A stretch of 64,000 nucleotides of DNA from Parendozoicomonas haliclonae. Its GTDB lineage: Bacteria > Pseudomonadota > Gammaproteobacteria > Pseudomonadales > Endozoicomonadaceae. The notes beneath the pieces are model-generated. The model saw only the letters and a program-made list of their open reading frames with translations. It was not told the DNA's origin and searched no databases. This document shows positions 26,050 to 34,859 of the stretch, piece by piece (within the stretch, counting starts at the first letter, position 1; each line of letters opens with the position of its first letter). Position numbers and translations under genes: made by a program. The DNA is taken from contig NZ_FWPT01000003.1 of the NCBI RefSeq assembly GCF_900174585.1, positions 434,001-498,000 on the forward strand, written 5' to 3'.

Positions 26050-27240
26050 CTACTGCCCAGAAATCTTCATCACCGCCATATTGGCTCCACTGGTGCCAAA
26101 CAAATACAAATAGTCGTCTTTAATCGCCATGGCATAGGGGGCAGCAATGGAGTGCCCCTTGTCATCATGGATATTGGTGACAGTTGTGACTTTTTTGAGA
26201 TGCGTTGGATCGGTGGCATCAATCACACTTACACCACCGCTCCCAACTTCCATAGGAGAAAAAATGGTGTTGCCGCTCATCTTGATGCGATTGGATTTGG
26301 AGAGCGTTTTATCAATCAGCTTTCCGACCTCCTTGGGTTCAGAAGGATTGGAAACATCAAAGGCCACCACGCCACCGGGAGAACCCCAGGCCGCCGAGTA
26401 GAGAATATGGGAATACTTATCGCGCGGATCTTTCAGTGAAACCATCTGATCGTAAGCATCATCCTGCAGGGTTTTAACAATCTTCATCCCCTTACCCTGG
26501 ACCAGACCGGAGAGATCAACAACGACAAAACGGTTTCCATGAAAGGCGCCGCAGTAGGCGTGATCGCCCTCCACATGCACACCTTCCAGCCCCTCACCGA
26601 AGATAAACGAAAATCCAAGGTCGATACTGGCAATCTGCTTGGGATGTTTGGGATCAGTCACATCAACAGCCACCAGTTGAGACGCTTGCGGGGCCGTGAT
26701 AATCGCGAAGTTCTTTTTCCCCGAGGAATAAATTTTCACATGCAGCGCACGAAAGTAAGGCAGCACACCAACGCCATCCAGCGGCAACGTACTTAAATGT
26801 CCGATCTTTTTCGGATCACTGATATCGAGAATATGCAGCTTCCCGGTGTAAATAGATAACGCTGCCAAGTAATTCCCCCAGAGCGCCTGCCCTTCCATGC
26901 AGTTATCTATTTTGAGACTGACTTTGGCGGTTTCTGGATACCAACGACCCGTCAAGGTTGGGGTCGCCGGTGATGACACATCATAAAGACTCAGCCCACC
27001 TTCCGAACCACCACGCTCATGATCGCCACGGGAGGTCAGCACCAGAAGATCCGGATGCTCCTCATAGATTTTGGCTCGGACGACATAGGTCAGATTCTGT
27101 TCATCCTGAATAATGGATTGCAGTTGAAGGCTGGGGCTGGCGAATAAAACCGGGGCAACGCAGGAAAGAAGCAGAGCTGAGAGAGATTGCGGCCTGAAAG
27201 GTAGTAAACGCTGCAACCTGCCCCATAGAGAAACAGTCAT
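26050..27240 (-). CDS. Exported LVIVD-repeat beta-propeller protein
   Basis: 396 aa. The N-terminus is basic then hydrophobic (SLSALLLSCVAPVLFA), a signal peptide. The body repeats the LVIVD pattern: LHILDISDPKKIG, VAVDVTDPKHPKQ, VVAFDVSNPSEPKEV and VSVIDATDPTHLKKV. Such repeats (PF08309) form propeller blades in cell-surface or periplasmic proteins of unknown function. Two cysteines occur in the middle. It is monocistronic, converging with the secreted hypothetical at 25432. Confidence 0.87.
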   Translation of the reverse strand: MTVSLWGRLQRLLPFRPQSLSALLLSCVAPVLFASPSLQLQSIIQDEQNLTYVVRAKIYEEHPDLLVLTSRGDHERGGSEGGLSLYDVSSPATPTLTGRWYPETAKVSLKIDNCMEGQALWGNYLAALSIYTGKLHILDISDPKKIGHLSTLPLDGVGVLPYFRALHVKIYSSGKKNFAIITAPQASQLVAVDVTDPKHPKQIASIDLGFSFIFGEGLEGVHVEGDHAYCGAFHGNRFVVVDLSGLVQGKGMKIVKTLQDDAYDQMVSLKDPRDKYSHILYSAAWGSPGGVVAFDVSNPSEPKEVGKLIDKTLSKSNRIKMSGNTIFSPMEVGSGGVSVIDATDPTHLKKVTTVTNIHDDKGHSIAAPYAMAIKDDYLYLFGTSGANMAVMKISGQ

Positions 27241-27359
27241 GACACACTCCTCACGGAAACGCGAACCAGACTATCGAAACAGTCAGGGGGTAAAGAGGAG
27301 TGACCAGTTTAGAAGTGATACGCAGGTCTGTAATAACAGACCTGCGTTAGATGACGCTG

Positions 27360-28532
27360 TCAGATCAGACCATAGATACGCTTGAGGTTTTCCACATAGC
27401 CCGTATCAAGACACATGGTCTTACCCGGAGCATCGGAGATTTTGGCAACCGGCTGACCATTACACGACACTAATTTTAAAACCATGTTTAACGGCTTACC
27501 GCCAACATCGTTCGTCAGCCAGGTACCAATCCCGAAGCTTGTATTGATACGACCAGCAAAGTGATGACTGATCTCCCAGGCGCGGGTGAAATCCAAACCG
27601 TCACTGAAGACCAGATTACGAGAACGTGGATCGATATCCAGCTGCTCATAATGGGCAACGGCACGCTCTCCCCATTCAATTGGCTCACCAGAATCATGGC
27701 GCATACCGATATATCGCTGCGCCAGCTCGCCAGTAAAATCTTTCAGAAACGCCGACATACTGATGGTATCGGTTAACGCGATACCCAGCTTGCCTTTGTA
27801 CTCTTCAAACCAGACTTCCAGCGCACGACGTTGACTGGTTGCCAGATCATCCACCAGCGCCTGATGCGCCTGCAGCCATTCATGCCCCATTGTACCCACC
27901 GGCTGCAGACCCAACTCTTTCGCCAGCAGAATATTACTGGTGCCCTGAATATATTCCGGCACTTCCTGCTGCAGAGTTTCCAGCAACTCTCGATGCCAGG
28001 CTCCGCTAAAACGACGGCGGGTACCAAAATCAACAAAGTGAAAACCTTCGGCCTTATCCACCTGACTCTGCAGCCACTGGATTTTCACCTGCAGGTTATC
28101 CCGCGCCTGCTCAAGGCTTGCACCCGCCTGATAGCGACGTCCGTACAGCTCACTGACAATAGCCAGAATGTAAATTTCAAACAGGGTCACTTCCAGCCAG
28201 GAGCCCTGAACATTCACTTCCAGAGCCTGCTCGGTGATCTCAACATCAACCCTGGAAGGATCCAGGCGATGCTGTTCCAGCCAGTCCAGATAATCACCCT
28301 GGAAGATACCAGTGCCGGTCAGCCAGCTTTTTTCATCCTGTGTCAGCTGCAACTGTGCCAATGCATCAATCTGCTCGCGCACCTCGTCAGCCAATGGCCG
28401 TAGATCCACATCCGAACGACAGTGGAAGCGGGCATCAACTACCGCTGTCGGGTAATGATGAAAGATGGCCTGCTGCATGGTCAGCTTGTAAAAATCAGTG
28501 TCCAGCAGCGAACGAATAATGGGATAAGACAT
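27360..28532 (-). CDS. pncB: Nicotinate phosphoribosyltransferase
   Basis: Converts nicotinate and PRPP to nicotinate mononucleotide in NAD salvage. 390 aa from the ATG at 28532, where the family N-terminus (SYPIIRSLLDTDFYKLTMQQ) begins; an upstream TTG would add 12 residues. Hallmarks: FVDFGTRRRFS, GTSNILLA, the region with MGHEW (histidine that becomes phosphorylated), and SDGLDF. The gene follows pncA by 51 bp on the same strand, so nicotinamide is processed by both in turn. Control by the divergent nrtR is likely. Confidence 0.96.
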   Translation of the reverse strand: MSYPIIRSLLDTDFYKLTMQQAIFHHYPTAVVDARFHCRSDVDLRPLADEVREQIDALAQLQLTQDEKSWLTGTGIFQGDYLDWLEQHRLDPSRVDVEITEQALEVNVQGSWLEVTLFEIYILAIVSELYGRRYQAGASLEQARDNLQVKIQWLQSQVDKAEGFHFVDFGTRRRFSGAWHRELLETLQQEVPEYIQGTSNILLAKELGLQPVGTMGHEWLQAHQALVDDLATSQRRALEVWFEEYKGKLGIALTDTISMSAFLKDFTGELAQRYIGMRHDSGEPIEWGERAVAHYEQLDIDPRSRNLVFSDGLDFTRAWEISHHFAGRINTSFGIGTWLTNDVGGKPLNMVLKLVSCNGQPVAKISDAPGKTMCLDTGYVENLKRIYGLI

Positions 28533-28583
28533 AACAAAACGGCCTGGGCGGTCAGCGCCCAAAATCAATCATGAACTGCAGGC

Positions 28584-29270
28584 TTACATCACCTGCAGCT
28601 GTTCTACACTCTCTACCACTTCAATACCGGCATCGGCCATTTCCTGCAGTGCCAGCTCAACAGTTTCCGGAGCCAGACCACGACAGGCCGCACGATTCAC
28701 GACAACCTGAAAGCCCGCCCGGGCCAGTTGCAGCGCCGAGGTCTTCACGCAGTAATCCAGCGCCAAGCCACCTACCAAAACGGTCTCAATACCACGTACC
28801 TTCAGGTACTCGATAACACCGGTACTCATGCGTTCGGCCAGATCGTGATAGCAGCAGCCGTAGGGATGCATATCCGGCTCAACACCTTTCCAGGTGAAGA
28901 AATCGTAGTCGGCAGGGCGGGGAAGCCCCTCAATCAACTCAAAGCCTTTGGTACCCGGCACGGCATGGCGGGGCCAGCGAATATCAACATTCTCACCCGC
29001 GTCTTCACCCAGCGGGGTCAGTGGCGGGTGCTGCTCGTCAGCTTCCCATACAGCACCTGCAGGGTGGGCATCCTTGGAGCCGATACGGACAGACGCCAGC
29101 AGCGCCTGACGGTTCAATTCCGCAACAATTTCAGTGCCTTCCGGAATCGGCAGCTCATTCGGGCATACCGGGGTAAAGCAGTTCTGGGCATCCACATCCA
29201 GGGATGCCACCCGCTCACGGGGAGGCACGGGCAGAACGCCCTGCTGTATGGTGATTTCTGTTTCGAGCAT
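28584..29270 (-). CDS. pncA: Nicotinamidase
   Basis: Hydrolyses nicotinamide to nicotinate, feeding PncB. 228 aa from the ATG at 29270 (GGGGAAT just upstream). The catalytic triad is visible: D27 in LDVDAQNCF, the lysine in TWKGV, and the cysteine in LALDYCVKTSA. Metal ligands are likely D and H in SKDAHPAG. The usual D of DxQNDF is Cys here (QNCF), a small departure. It heads the pncA-pncB operon, facing nrtR. Confidence 0.92.
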   Translation of the reverse strand: MLETEITIQQGVLPVPPRERVASLDVDAQNCFTPVCPNELPIPEGTEIVAELNRQALLASVRIGSKDAHPAGAVWEADEQHPPLTPLGEDAGENVDIRWPRHAVPGTKGFELIEGLPRPADYDFFTWKGVEPDMHPYGCCYHDLAERMSTGVIEYLKVRGIETVLVGGLALDYCVKTSALQLARAGFQVVVNRAACRGLAPETVELALQEMADAGIEVVESVEQLQVM

Positions 29271-29296
29271 ATTCCCCACGACTGAATAATTATACT

Positions 29297-29334
29297 AAGT
29301 GAACTAGATTCCTTAACATAGTGAAACTGATTCC
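29297..29334. promoter_or_regulatory. Candidate NrtR operator: two direct repeats
   Basis: Two 16-nt copies, AAGTGAACTAGATTCC (29297-29312) and TAGTGAAACTGATTCC (29319-29334), share AGTGAA and GATTCC and start 22 bp apart, two helical turns. They lie in the 144-bp gap between pncA and nrtR, where an operator serving both is expected. The exact NrtR consensus for this lineage is not known to me. Confidence 0.5.
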
Positions 29335-29414
29335 AAAAGCTGTCAAGATGAACAACAGACAGTTTGGTTATTTCAGATAACCGGTTATTCCTCTAAACGA
29401 GACCGCAGACGGAC

Positions 29415-30131
29415 ATGAGCCAGAGCTCAGCGCACAACCCGGCCACAGAGCCCCTCCCCTTATCCATGGCCCTGATTTCGGTGGATTGTGTGGTATTGCG
29501 CCTGCATCAAGGTCAGCTGCAGGTTCTGACAGCCCCTGCCGGGCATCCAAACGCCCGTCACCCTTTTGCCCTGCCGGCGGGGCGCATTGAAATCAGCCAG
29601 GATCATAATCTCGAACAGGCGGCCCGCCGCCATATCGGCTACCTGACCCAGACCGTGCCCTCCTGGTTGGAACAGGTAGAAACCATCGGCAACGACTCCC
29701 GGGACAGCCGGGGCTGGTCATTAACCGTGGTTTATTTCGCGCTGATGAGAGATGAACCGGAAGCCGATACGCCTGATGCCCGCTGGCATGACATCACACC
29801 AGGAGGCGAATTGCCTGCCCTGGCTTACGACCATCAAATACTGCTGAAGGCAGCGATTGAACGTCTGTGTAACAAGATCCAGTACACGACGCTTCCTCTC
29901 TATCTGCTGCCAGAAAGTTTTGCTCTGGCTGATATCCGGGATGTCTTCCAGAGCTTGCTGGGTAAAGCACCACCTATGCGCTCATTGCGCAATCGTTTTA
30001 ATGAAGAGACTGTTCTGGAAGGCACCGGTGAGAAACGCTACGGTAGCAACAGACCCGCAACGCTGTACCGGATGAAGAGTGAGGCGGTCGGTAAACGCAT
30101 GTTCTCCCGCCTCTATGAGTCCACTCGCTAA
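29415..30131 (+). CDS. nrtR: NrtR-type Nudix-related repressor of NAD metabolism
   Basis: 238 aa. The N-terminal half (about 18-150) is Nudix-like (VDCVVLRL, FALPAGRIE), but the catalytic Nudix box is degenerate: no REUxEExG after the glycine. This is how NrtR regulators sense ADP-ribose or NAD without hydrolysis. The C-terminal half (about 160-235) is a winged helix (SFALADIRDVFQSLLG, RNRFNEETVLE, PATLYRMK). It is divergent from pncA-pncB, which points to control of that operon. The stop overlaps the next convergent gene by 4 bp. Confidence 0.9.
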   Translation: MSQSSAHNPATEPLPLSMALISVDCVVLRLHQGQLQVLTAPAGHPNARHPFALPAGRIEISQDHNLEQAARRHIGYLTQTVPSWLEQVETIGNDSRDSRGWSLTVVYFALMRDEPEADTPDARWHDITPGGELPALAYDHQILLKAAIERLCNKIQYTTLPLYLLPESFALADIRDVFQSLLGKAPPMRSLRNRFNEETVLEGTGEKRYGSNRPATLYRMKSEAVGKRMFSRLYESTR

Positions 30132-31057
30132 AGTAGATCAGACAAGGCTTCAGGCAGGGATGGGAAACGGAAGGTAAAGCCCTGGCTTTCCAGCCCCGCA
30201 GGTATGGGTCGCTGCCCTTCCAGCAATAACATTGCCCCCTCACCAAAAGCCAGCCTCATCACAAATGCCGGTGCAGGAAATATTGCCGGACGATGCACGG
30301 CACGCCCCAGACTTTTGGTAAATTCCCGATTATCCACCGCTCCAGGCGCCACCATATTGAATGCCCCACTGGCCGACTGATGGTTCAGCAAATGGACAAT
30401 AGCGGCCACCATATCGTGAATATGAATCCACGGCATAACCTGCCGACCATGGCCAACCGGGCCACCTAACCCCATACGAAATGGCGGCAGCAGTTTCACC
30501 AGGGCACCATGATTTGGATGCAAAACAATACCGGTTCGGATCAGACATAAACGATCCGCAGGCACCTTAGCCGCTGCAGCTTCCCAATCCGCACACAGCC
30601 GGGCCGAGAAATCATCTCCAGCCAGCGCATCTTCTTTCAGAGGCTGATCACCGTGCGCCGTGCCGTAATAACCCACCGCCGAGCCACTCAACAAGACAGA
30701 TAGGCGAGCACCTCGCTGGTTTAACCATTCTCCAAGCCGCTCCGTCAGACCTATACGACTGTCGCGAAGAGCCTTTTTGCGTACGAGGCTCCAGCGTTTA
30801 TCCATAATGCCTTCGCCTGCAAGGTTGATACAGGCCGCGGGATCTTCATCGTAAGGCCAATCATTGAAATCCCTGATAGTCTTTACGCTGTGACCTAACA
30901 CTCGCGCCACCGCCTGCTCATTTTGGCGGCTGAGTACAACAACATCCCAGCCATCCGCCAGCAATTCCGGAACCAGGAATCGACCGATAAAGCCGGTTCC
31001 ACCGGTTAGCAACAGTTTGTTATTACCGGTTCTCCACCAGCCTGTTTCTGCACTCAT
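30128..31057 (-). CDS. YfcH-like NAD(P)-dependent epimerase
   Basis: 309 aa from the ATG at 31057; GGAG sits just before it and the upstream part of the frame is not protein-like. An extended SDR fold: the glycine motif GGTGFIG near residue 17, GSAVGYYG with the active tyrosine region, and a C-terminal DUF1731 end (FRFPSLPEAL). Family members (YfcH, SulA-like) are called TIGR01777 epimerases with no known substrate. It overlaps nrtR at the 3' end by 4 bp. The acyl-CoA dehydrogenase gene is divergent. Confidence 0.9.
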   Translation of the reverse strand: MSAETGWWRTGNNKLLLTGGTGFIGRFLVPELLADGWDVVVLSRQNEQAVARVLGHSVKTIRDFNDWPYDEDPAACINLAGEGIMDKRWSLVRKKALRDSRIGLTERLGEWLNQRGARLSVLLSGSAVGYYGTAHGDQPLKEDALAGDDFSARLCADWEAAAAKVPADRLCLIRTGIVLHPNHGALVKLLPPFRMGLGGPVGHGRQVMPWIHIHDMVAAIVHLLNHQSASGAFNMVAPGAVDNREFTKSLGRAVHRPAIFPAPAFVMRLAFGEGAMLLLEGQRPIPAGLESQGFTFRFPSLPEALSDLL

Positions 31058-31164
31058 AAGCTCCTGCCTCGACGGTGATCCAATAGAGCTGACCCAGCGT
31101 AAAGTTATACAAATCTCAAAAGTTGTATAAGTTCTTTCTATAACTTTATCCGGAGTTACCTTCC

Positions 31165-32949
31165 ATGTCAGCACACTATCAGGCCCCACTCAGGGATATT
31201 CGTTTTCTGATCAACGAACTCTTGCAAGGTGGTCGTACCGATGAGATCGAAAAATTCTCGGAAGTCACTCCTGATCTGATCGATGCGATTCTCGAAGAGG
31301 GTGCGCGCATCTGTGAGAACGAGTTCCTGGCCGCCAATGCTCCAGGCGATGAACAGGGCTGCACCTATCATCCCGACACCCGCTCAGTAACCACCCCCAA
31401 TGAATACAAACAGGCTTACAAGGCTTTCGCTGAAGGCGGCTGGCTCAGCATGGCGCTGGATGAAGCCTATGGCGGACAGGCCATGCCCCATCTGCTCGGC
31501 TTCGTCATGGAAGAGATGTCCTGCTCAGCCAATATGTCACTCAGCATGTATCCCGGTCTGACCATTGGCGCCATGAATCTCATCTCCGCCCATGCCAGTG
31601 AAGAACTCAAACACAAATACCTGCCACGCATGGCAACCGGCGAATGGACCGGCACCATGTGTTTAACCGAACCCCAATGTGGAACCGATCTTGGCCTGAT
31701 CAAATCCAAGGCCGTACCAAACGACGATGGCAGTTTTGCGCTGACCGGCAACAAGATCTGGATCACCAGCGGTGAGCACGATCTGGCCGACAATATTATT
31801 CATCTCGTTCTCGCCAAACTGCCCGATGCCCCTTCCGGCGTAAAAGGCATTTCCCTGTTTCTGGTTCCCAAATTCCTTGGTGAGGAAGCCAAAGACGAAA
31901 ATAGAAACCCAATCTGGTGTACCGGACTGGAACACAAGATGGGCATCAAAGGTTCCGCAACCTGCTTTATCAGTCTGGAAGAAGCCACCGGATGGCTGGT
32001 TGGCGAACCCCATCGCGGCCTTCATGCCATGTTTACCATGATGAACGACGCGAGACTTATGGTAGGCCTGCAAGGGCTGGGAGCTTCAGTCTCGGCCTAC
32101 CAGACGGCACTGGCCTTTGCCAAAGAACGTCAGCAGAGCCGCAGCGTCACCGGCCCCAAACAGCCCAACCAACCGGCCGACACCATTACCGTTCATCCCG
32201 ATGTCCGCCGGATGTTGCTGCGCCAGAAGACCATGATTGAAGCCAATCGCGCGCTGGCTTATTGGACCGGTATGCATATTGATGTCGCCCGCCATCATAA
32301 GGACCCTGACCAACGACAGGCGGCAGATGATTTCGTACAACTGCTCACCCCGATCGTTAAAGCCCACCTGACAGATGAAGGCTCCACCTGCTGCAATCTG
32401 GCCATCCAGACCCTGGGCGGCTCTGGCTATACCAAAGACTGGGGAATTGAACAGCTGGCCCGGGACGTGCGCATCACTCGTATTTACGAAGGCACCAACG
32501 GTATTCAGGCGCTGGATCTGGTCGGCCGCAAGCTGCCCTCCAATGGTGGCCGGGCTATGCGCAGCCTGTTGTCACTCATTAACGATGATATTGCCAAACT
32601 GGAACAGCAACCCCACAGCGAACAGGTTCGCCACGCCCTGCAGGATTTACAGACAGCCACTTTATGGCTCAGCAAGGAAGGATTAAAAGATCCGGAACAG
32701 GCCGCACAGGCAGCATCTCCGTTTCTACGACTGATGGGGCTGACACTGGGAGGCTGGCTATGGTTAAAAATGGCCGCGCTGGCCAAAGAGGCATTGGACA
32801 AAGGCAGCAGTGAAGCGGCATTCTACAATGCCAAAATCAAGTCTGCGGCGTTCTTCCTGAGCAAAGTTCTGCCCGAAACGCGACTGCTGCTTAAGGAGAT
32901 CGAAGCCGGCAAAGAGCCACTGATGGCCTTTCTCGACGAAGAATTCTAA
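31165..32949 (+). CDS. Acyl-CoA dehydrogenase, DmdC-like long form
   Basis: 594 aa flavoenzyme with an extended C-terminus (PF12806), the architecture of DmdC (3-methylmercaptopropionyl-CoA dehydrogenase) and related long acyl-CoA dehydrogenases. FAD contacts are MCLTEPQCGTDLG and WITSGEHD. The catalytic base lies in RIYEGTNGIQALDL. GGAG precedes the ATG. DmdC takes part in DMSP demethylation, which suits a marine host associate, but dmdA, dmdB and dmdD are not nearby, and fatty-acid substrates are equally possible. It is followed 17 bp later by the photolyase gene, perhaps one transcript. Confidence 0.88.
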   Translation: MSAHYQAPLRDIRFLINELLQGGRTDEIEKFSEVTPDLIDAILEEGARICENEFLAANAPGDEQGCTYHPDTRSVTTPNEYKQAYKAFAEGGWLSMALDEAYGGQAMPHLLGFVMEEMSCSANMSLSMYPGLTIGAMNLISAHASEELKHKYLPRMATGEWTGTMCLTEPQCGTDLGLIKSKAVPNDDGSFALTGNKIWITSGEHDLADNIIHLVLAKLPDAPSGVKGISLFLVPKFLGEEAKDENRNPIWCTGLEHKMGIKGSATCFISLEEATGWLVGEPHRGLHAMFTMMNDARLMVGLQGLGASVSAYQTALAFAKERQQSRSVTGPKQPNQPADTITVHPDVRRMLLRQKTMIEANRALAYWTGMHIDVARHHKDPDQRQAADDFVQLLTPIVKAHLTDEGSTCCNLAIQTLGGSGYTKDWGIEQLARDVRITRIYEGTNGIQALDLVGRKLPSNGGRAMRSLLSLINDDIAKLEQQPHSEQVRHALQDLQTATLWLSKEGLKDPEQAAQAASPFLRLMGLTLGGWLWLKMAALAKEALDKGSSEAAFYNAKIKSAAFFLSKVLPETRLLLKEIEAGKEPLMAFLDEEF

Positions 32950-32966
32950 ACAGGTTTATCGCACGT

Positions 32967-34403
32967 ATGAGCGACAACACTCTTCAACTGATCTGGCTGC
33001 GCAGGGATCTGCGCAGCCGCGATAACACCGCACTCTATCAAGCCAGCCAAAACGGCCCGGTCATCTGTATCTGGTTCAGCTTTCCCGGTCAGTGGCAGGA
33101 GCACAATGACAGCCCCAACAAACTCTGGTTCTGGCTTGAAAATATAAAGGTTCTGGAAAAGAACCTGAGCGTTCTCAACATTCCTCTCCTGACTCGCAAC
33201 CTGAATCGATTTGCGGATGCACCCGAGGCACTGCTGCAAGTAGCCAAAGAGTTGGGCTGCCAAAATCTCTGGTTTAACGATGAATATGGCATCAACGAGC
33301 AACGCCGTGATGATGCTGTGGAGCAGGCCTTTCAACAGCAAGGGTTCAATTGTCACCGCTTCACCGATGATGTACTGATCAAGCCCGGACAACTACTCAA
33401 CAAACAGGGACAGCCCTTCAAGGTTTTCACTCCGTTTCGTAAGGCGTTATATCGGGATCTGACGCCGGAGCAACATCAGCCTTATCCTGCGCCTGCAAAA
33501 CAAAAGCCTCTCAAAGGGCAGCTTTCATCCGACCCACTTCCCGATATACAGCCCACACTCTCGGAGACAAACCTTTGGCCTGCAGGAGAAAAAGCGGCGC
33601 ACCAGCAACTCAAAGCGTTTATTCAGGATAAAAGCGAGAGCTATAAAGACGATCGGGACTTCCCAGCACGCCCCGGTACCAGCATGCTGTCTTCCTACCT
33701 GACAACCGGCGTGCTGTCGGTTCGGCAATGCTTTTCAGCCGCAAGGCAAGCCAACAGTGGTGAGCTGGATACAGGCAATGCCGGACTGACCACCTGGATG
33801 AGCGAACTGATCTGGCGGGAGTTCTATAGACACATTCTGGTGTGCTTCCCGAAAGTCTGCATGAGCAAAGCGTTTCAGCCGGAAACCGATCAGATTCCCT
33901 GGAAGCAGGACACAGACCTCTTAACAGCCTGGCAGGAAGGACGAACCGGCGTTCCGATTGTTGATGCCGCCATGCGCCAGCTGGTTGCGACGGGATGGAT
34001 GCACAACCGCTTACGGATGGTTGTGGCGATGTATCTCAGTAAAGATCTGCGTCTCGACTGGCGGCTGGGGGAAAGCTTCTTTATGAAGCACCTGGTCGAT
34101 GGCGATATCGCGTCCAACAACGGAGGTTGGCAATGGGCGGCCAGTACCGGCACCGATGCCGCACCTTACTTCCGTATGTTTAATCCGGTCAGCCAGTCGG
34201 AAAAATTTGATCCTGATGGCGATTTCCTGCGACAGTGGTTACCGGAACTCAGGGAACTGGATAACAAATCCATTCACAACCCCAACGCCGGGAATTCCCT
34301 GTTCACGGATGAGTCGCTCTACCCAAGCCCTCTTGTTGACCACAGCAAGGCGCGGGCGGCTACACTGGAAGCCTTTAAAAAAATCAAAAAACAAAACGGG
34401 TAA
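32967..34403 (+). CDS. phrB: Deoxyribodipyrimidine photolyase
   Basis: 478 aa, class I CPD photolyase, the usual length. The N-terminal antenna domain begins LIWLRRDLRSRDNTAL. The FAD domain carries TSMLSSYLTTGVLS, WMSELIWREFYRHI, RQLVATGWMHNR and the C-terminal DIASNNGGWQWAASTGTDA signature, with the tryptophans of the electron path. Repairs UV pyrimidine dimers using blue light. It lies 3 bp before a cytochrome c gene on the same strand. Confidence 0.96.
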   Translation: MSDNTLQLIWLRRDLRSRDNTALYQASQNGPVICIWFSFPGQWQEHNDSPNKLWFWLENIKVLEKNLSVLNIPLLTRNLNRFADAPEALLQVAKELGCQNLWFNDEYGINEQRRDDAVEQAFQQQGFNCHRFTDDVLIKPGQLLNKQGQPFKVFTPFRKALYRDLTPEQHQPYPAPAKQKPLKGQLSSDPLPDIQPTLSETNLWPAGEKAAHQQLKAFIQDKSESYKDDRDFPARPGTSMLSSYLTTGVLSVRQCFSAARQANSGELDTGNAGLTTWMSELIWREFYRHILVCFPKVCMSKAFQPETDQIPWKQDTDLLTAWQEGRTGVPIVDAAMRQLVATGWMHNRLRMVVAMYLSKDLRLDWRLGESFFMKHLVDGDIASNNGGWQWAASTGTDAAPYFRMFNPVSQSEKFDPDGDFLRQWLPELRELDNKSIHNPNAGNSLFTDESLYPSPLVDHSKARAATLEAFKKIKKQNG

Positions 34404-34406
34404 GCT

Positions 34407-34790
34407 ATGACATTCAGGGTCGCAAGGATTGAAGCTGTTTCCAGATATCTCACCGGGCTGACAACCCCTTTCCTGTTGACAGCGACCCTGATGGCTATGA
34501 CCAGCCCCCTTTCCCATGCTCAGAGCAATCCTGAAAACTCCGGAAACCGCGAACAGCAACTTCAGCTGGTACAGATGAAGGGCTGTGCCAGCTGCCACGG
34601 TACCAAAGGTCAGGGCAACCCTTCCATGAAAGGCCCCAAGCTGGCCGGCCAAAACAAGGCTGAGCTGATCGCCAAACTGAAAGCCTATCGCGCCGGGGAG
34701 CGTAATAACCCCACCATGGCCATGATGGCGTACAACCTCTCGGACGAAGACATCAACACTCTGGCAGAGTACTTCAGCCAGTTTCAATAG
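34407..34790 (+). CDS. Periplasmic class I cytochrome c
   Basis: 127 aa. The signal peptide ends near A38 (SPLSHA). Heme attachment is C60-A-S-C63-H64. The axial methionine probably lies in NNPTMAMMAYNLS, and DEDINTLAEYFSQF is the C-terminal helix of cytochrome c553/c5-like proteins. Only 3 bp separate it from the photolyase stop, so both share a message; a functional link is not obvious. It should carry electrons in the periplasm. Confidence 0.92.
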   Translation: MTFRVARIEAVSRYLTGLTTPFLLTATLMAMTSPLSHAQSNPENSGNREQQLQLVQMKGCASCHGTKGQGNPSMKGPKLAGQNKAELIAKLKAYRAGERNNPTMAMMAYNLSDEDINTLAEYFSQFQ

Positions 34791-34859
34791 CACTGCAACC
34801 TGCGCATTTCCAAACTCCTGCTAACCTTTTCGGCCAACCAACAATAAGGTCATCAGGAC

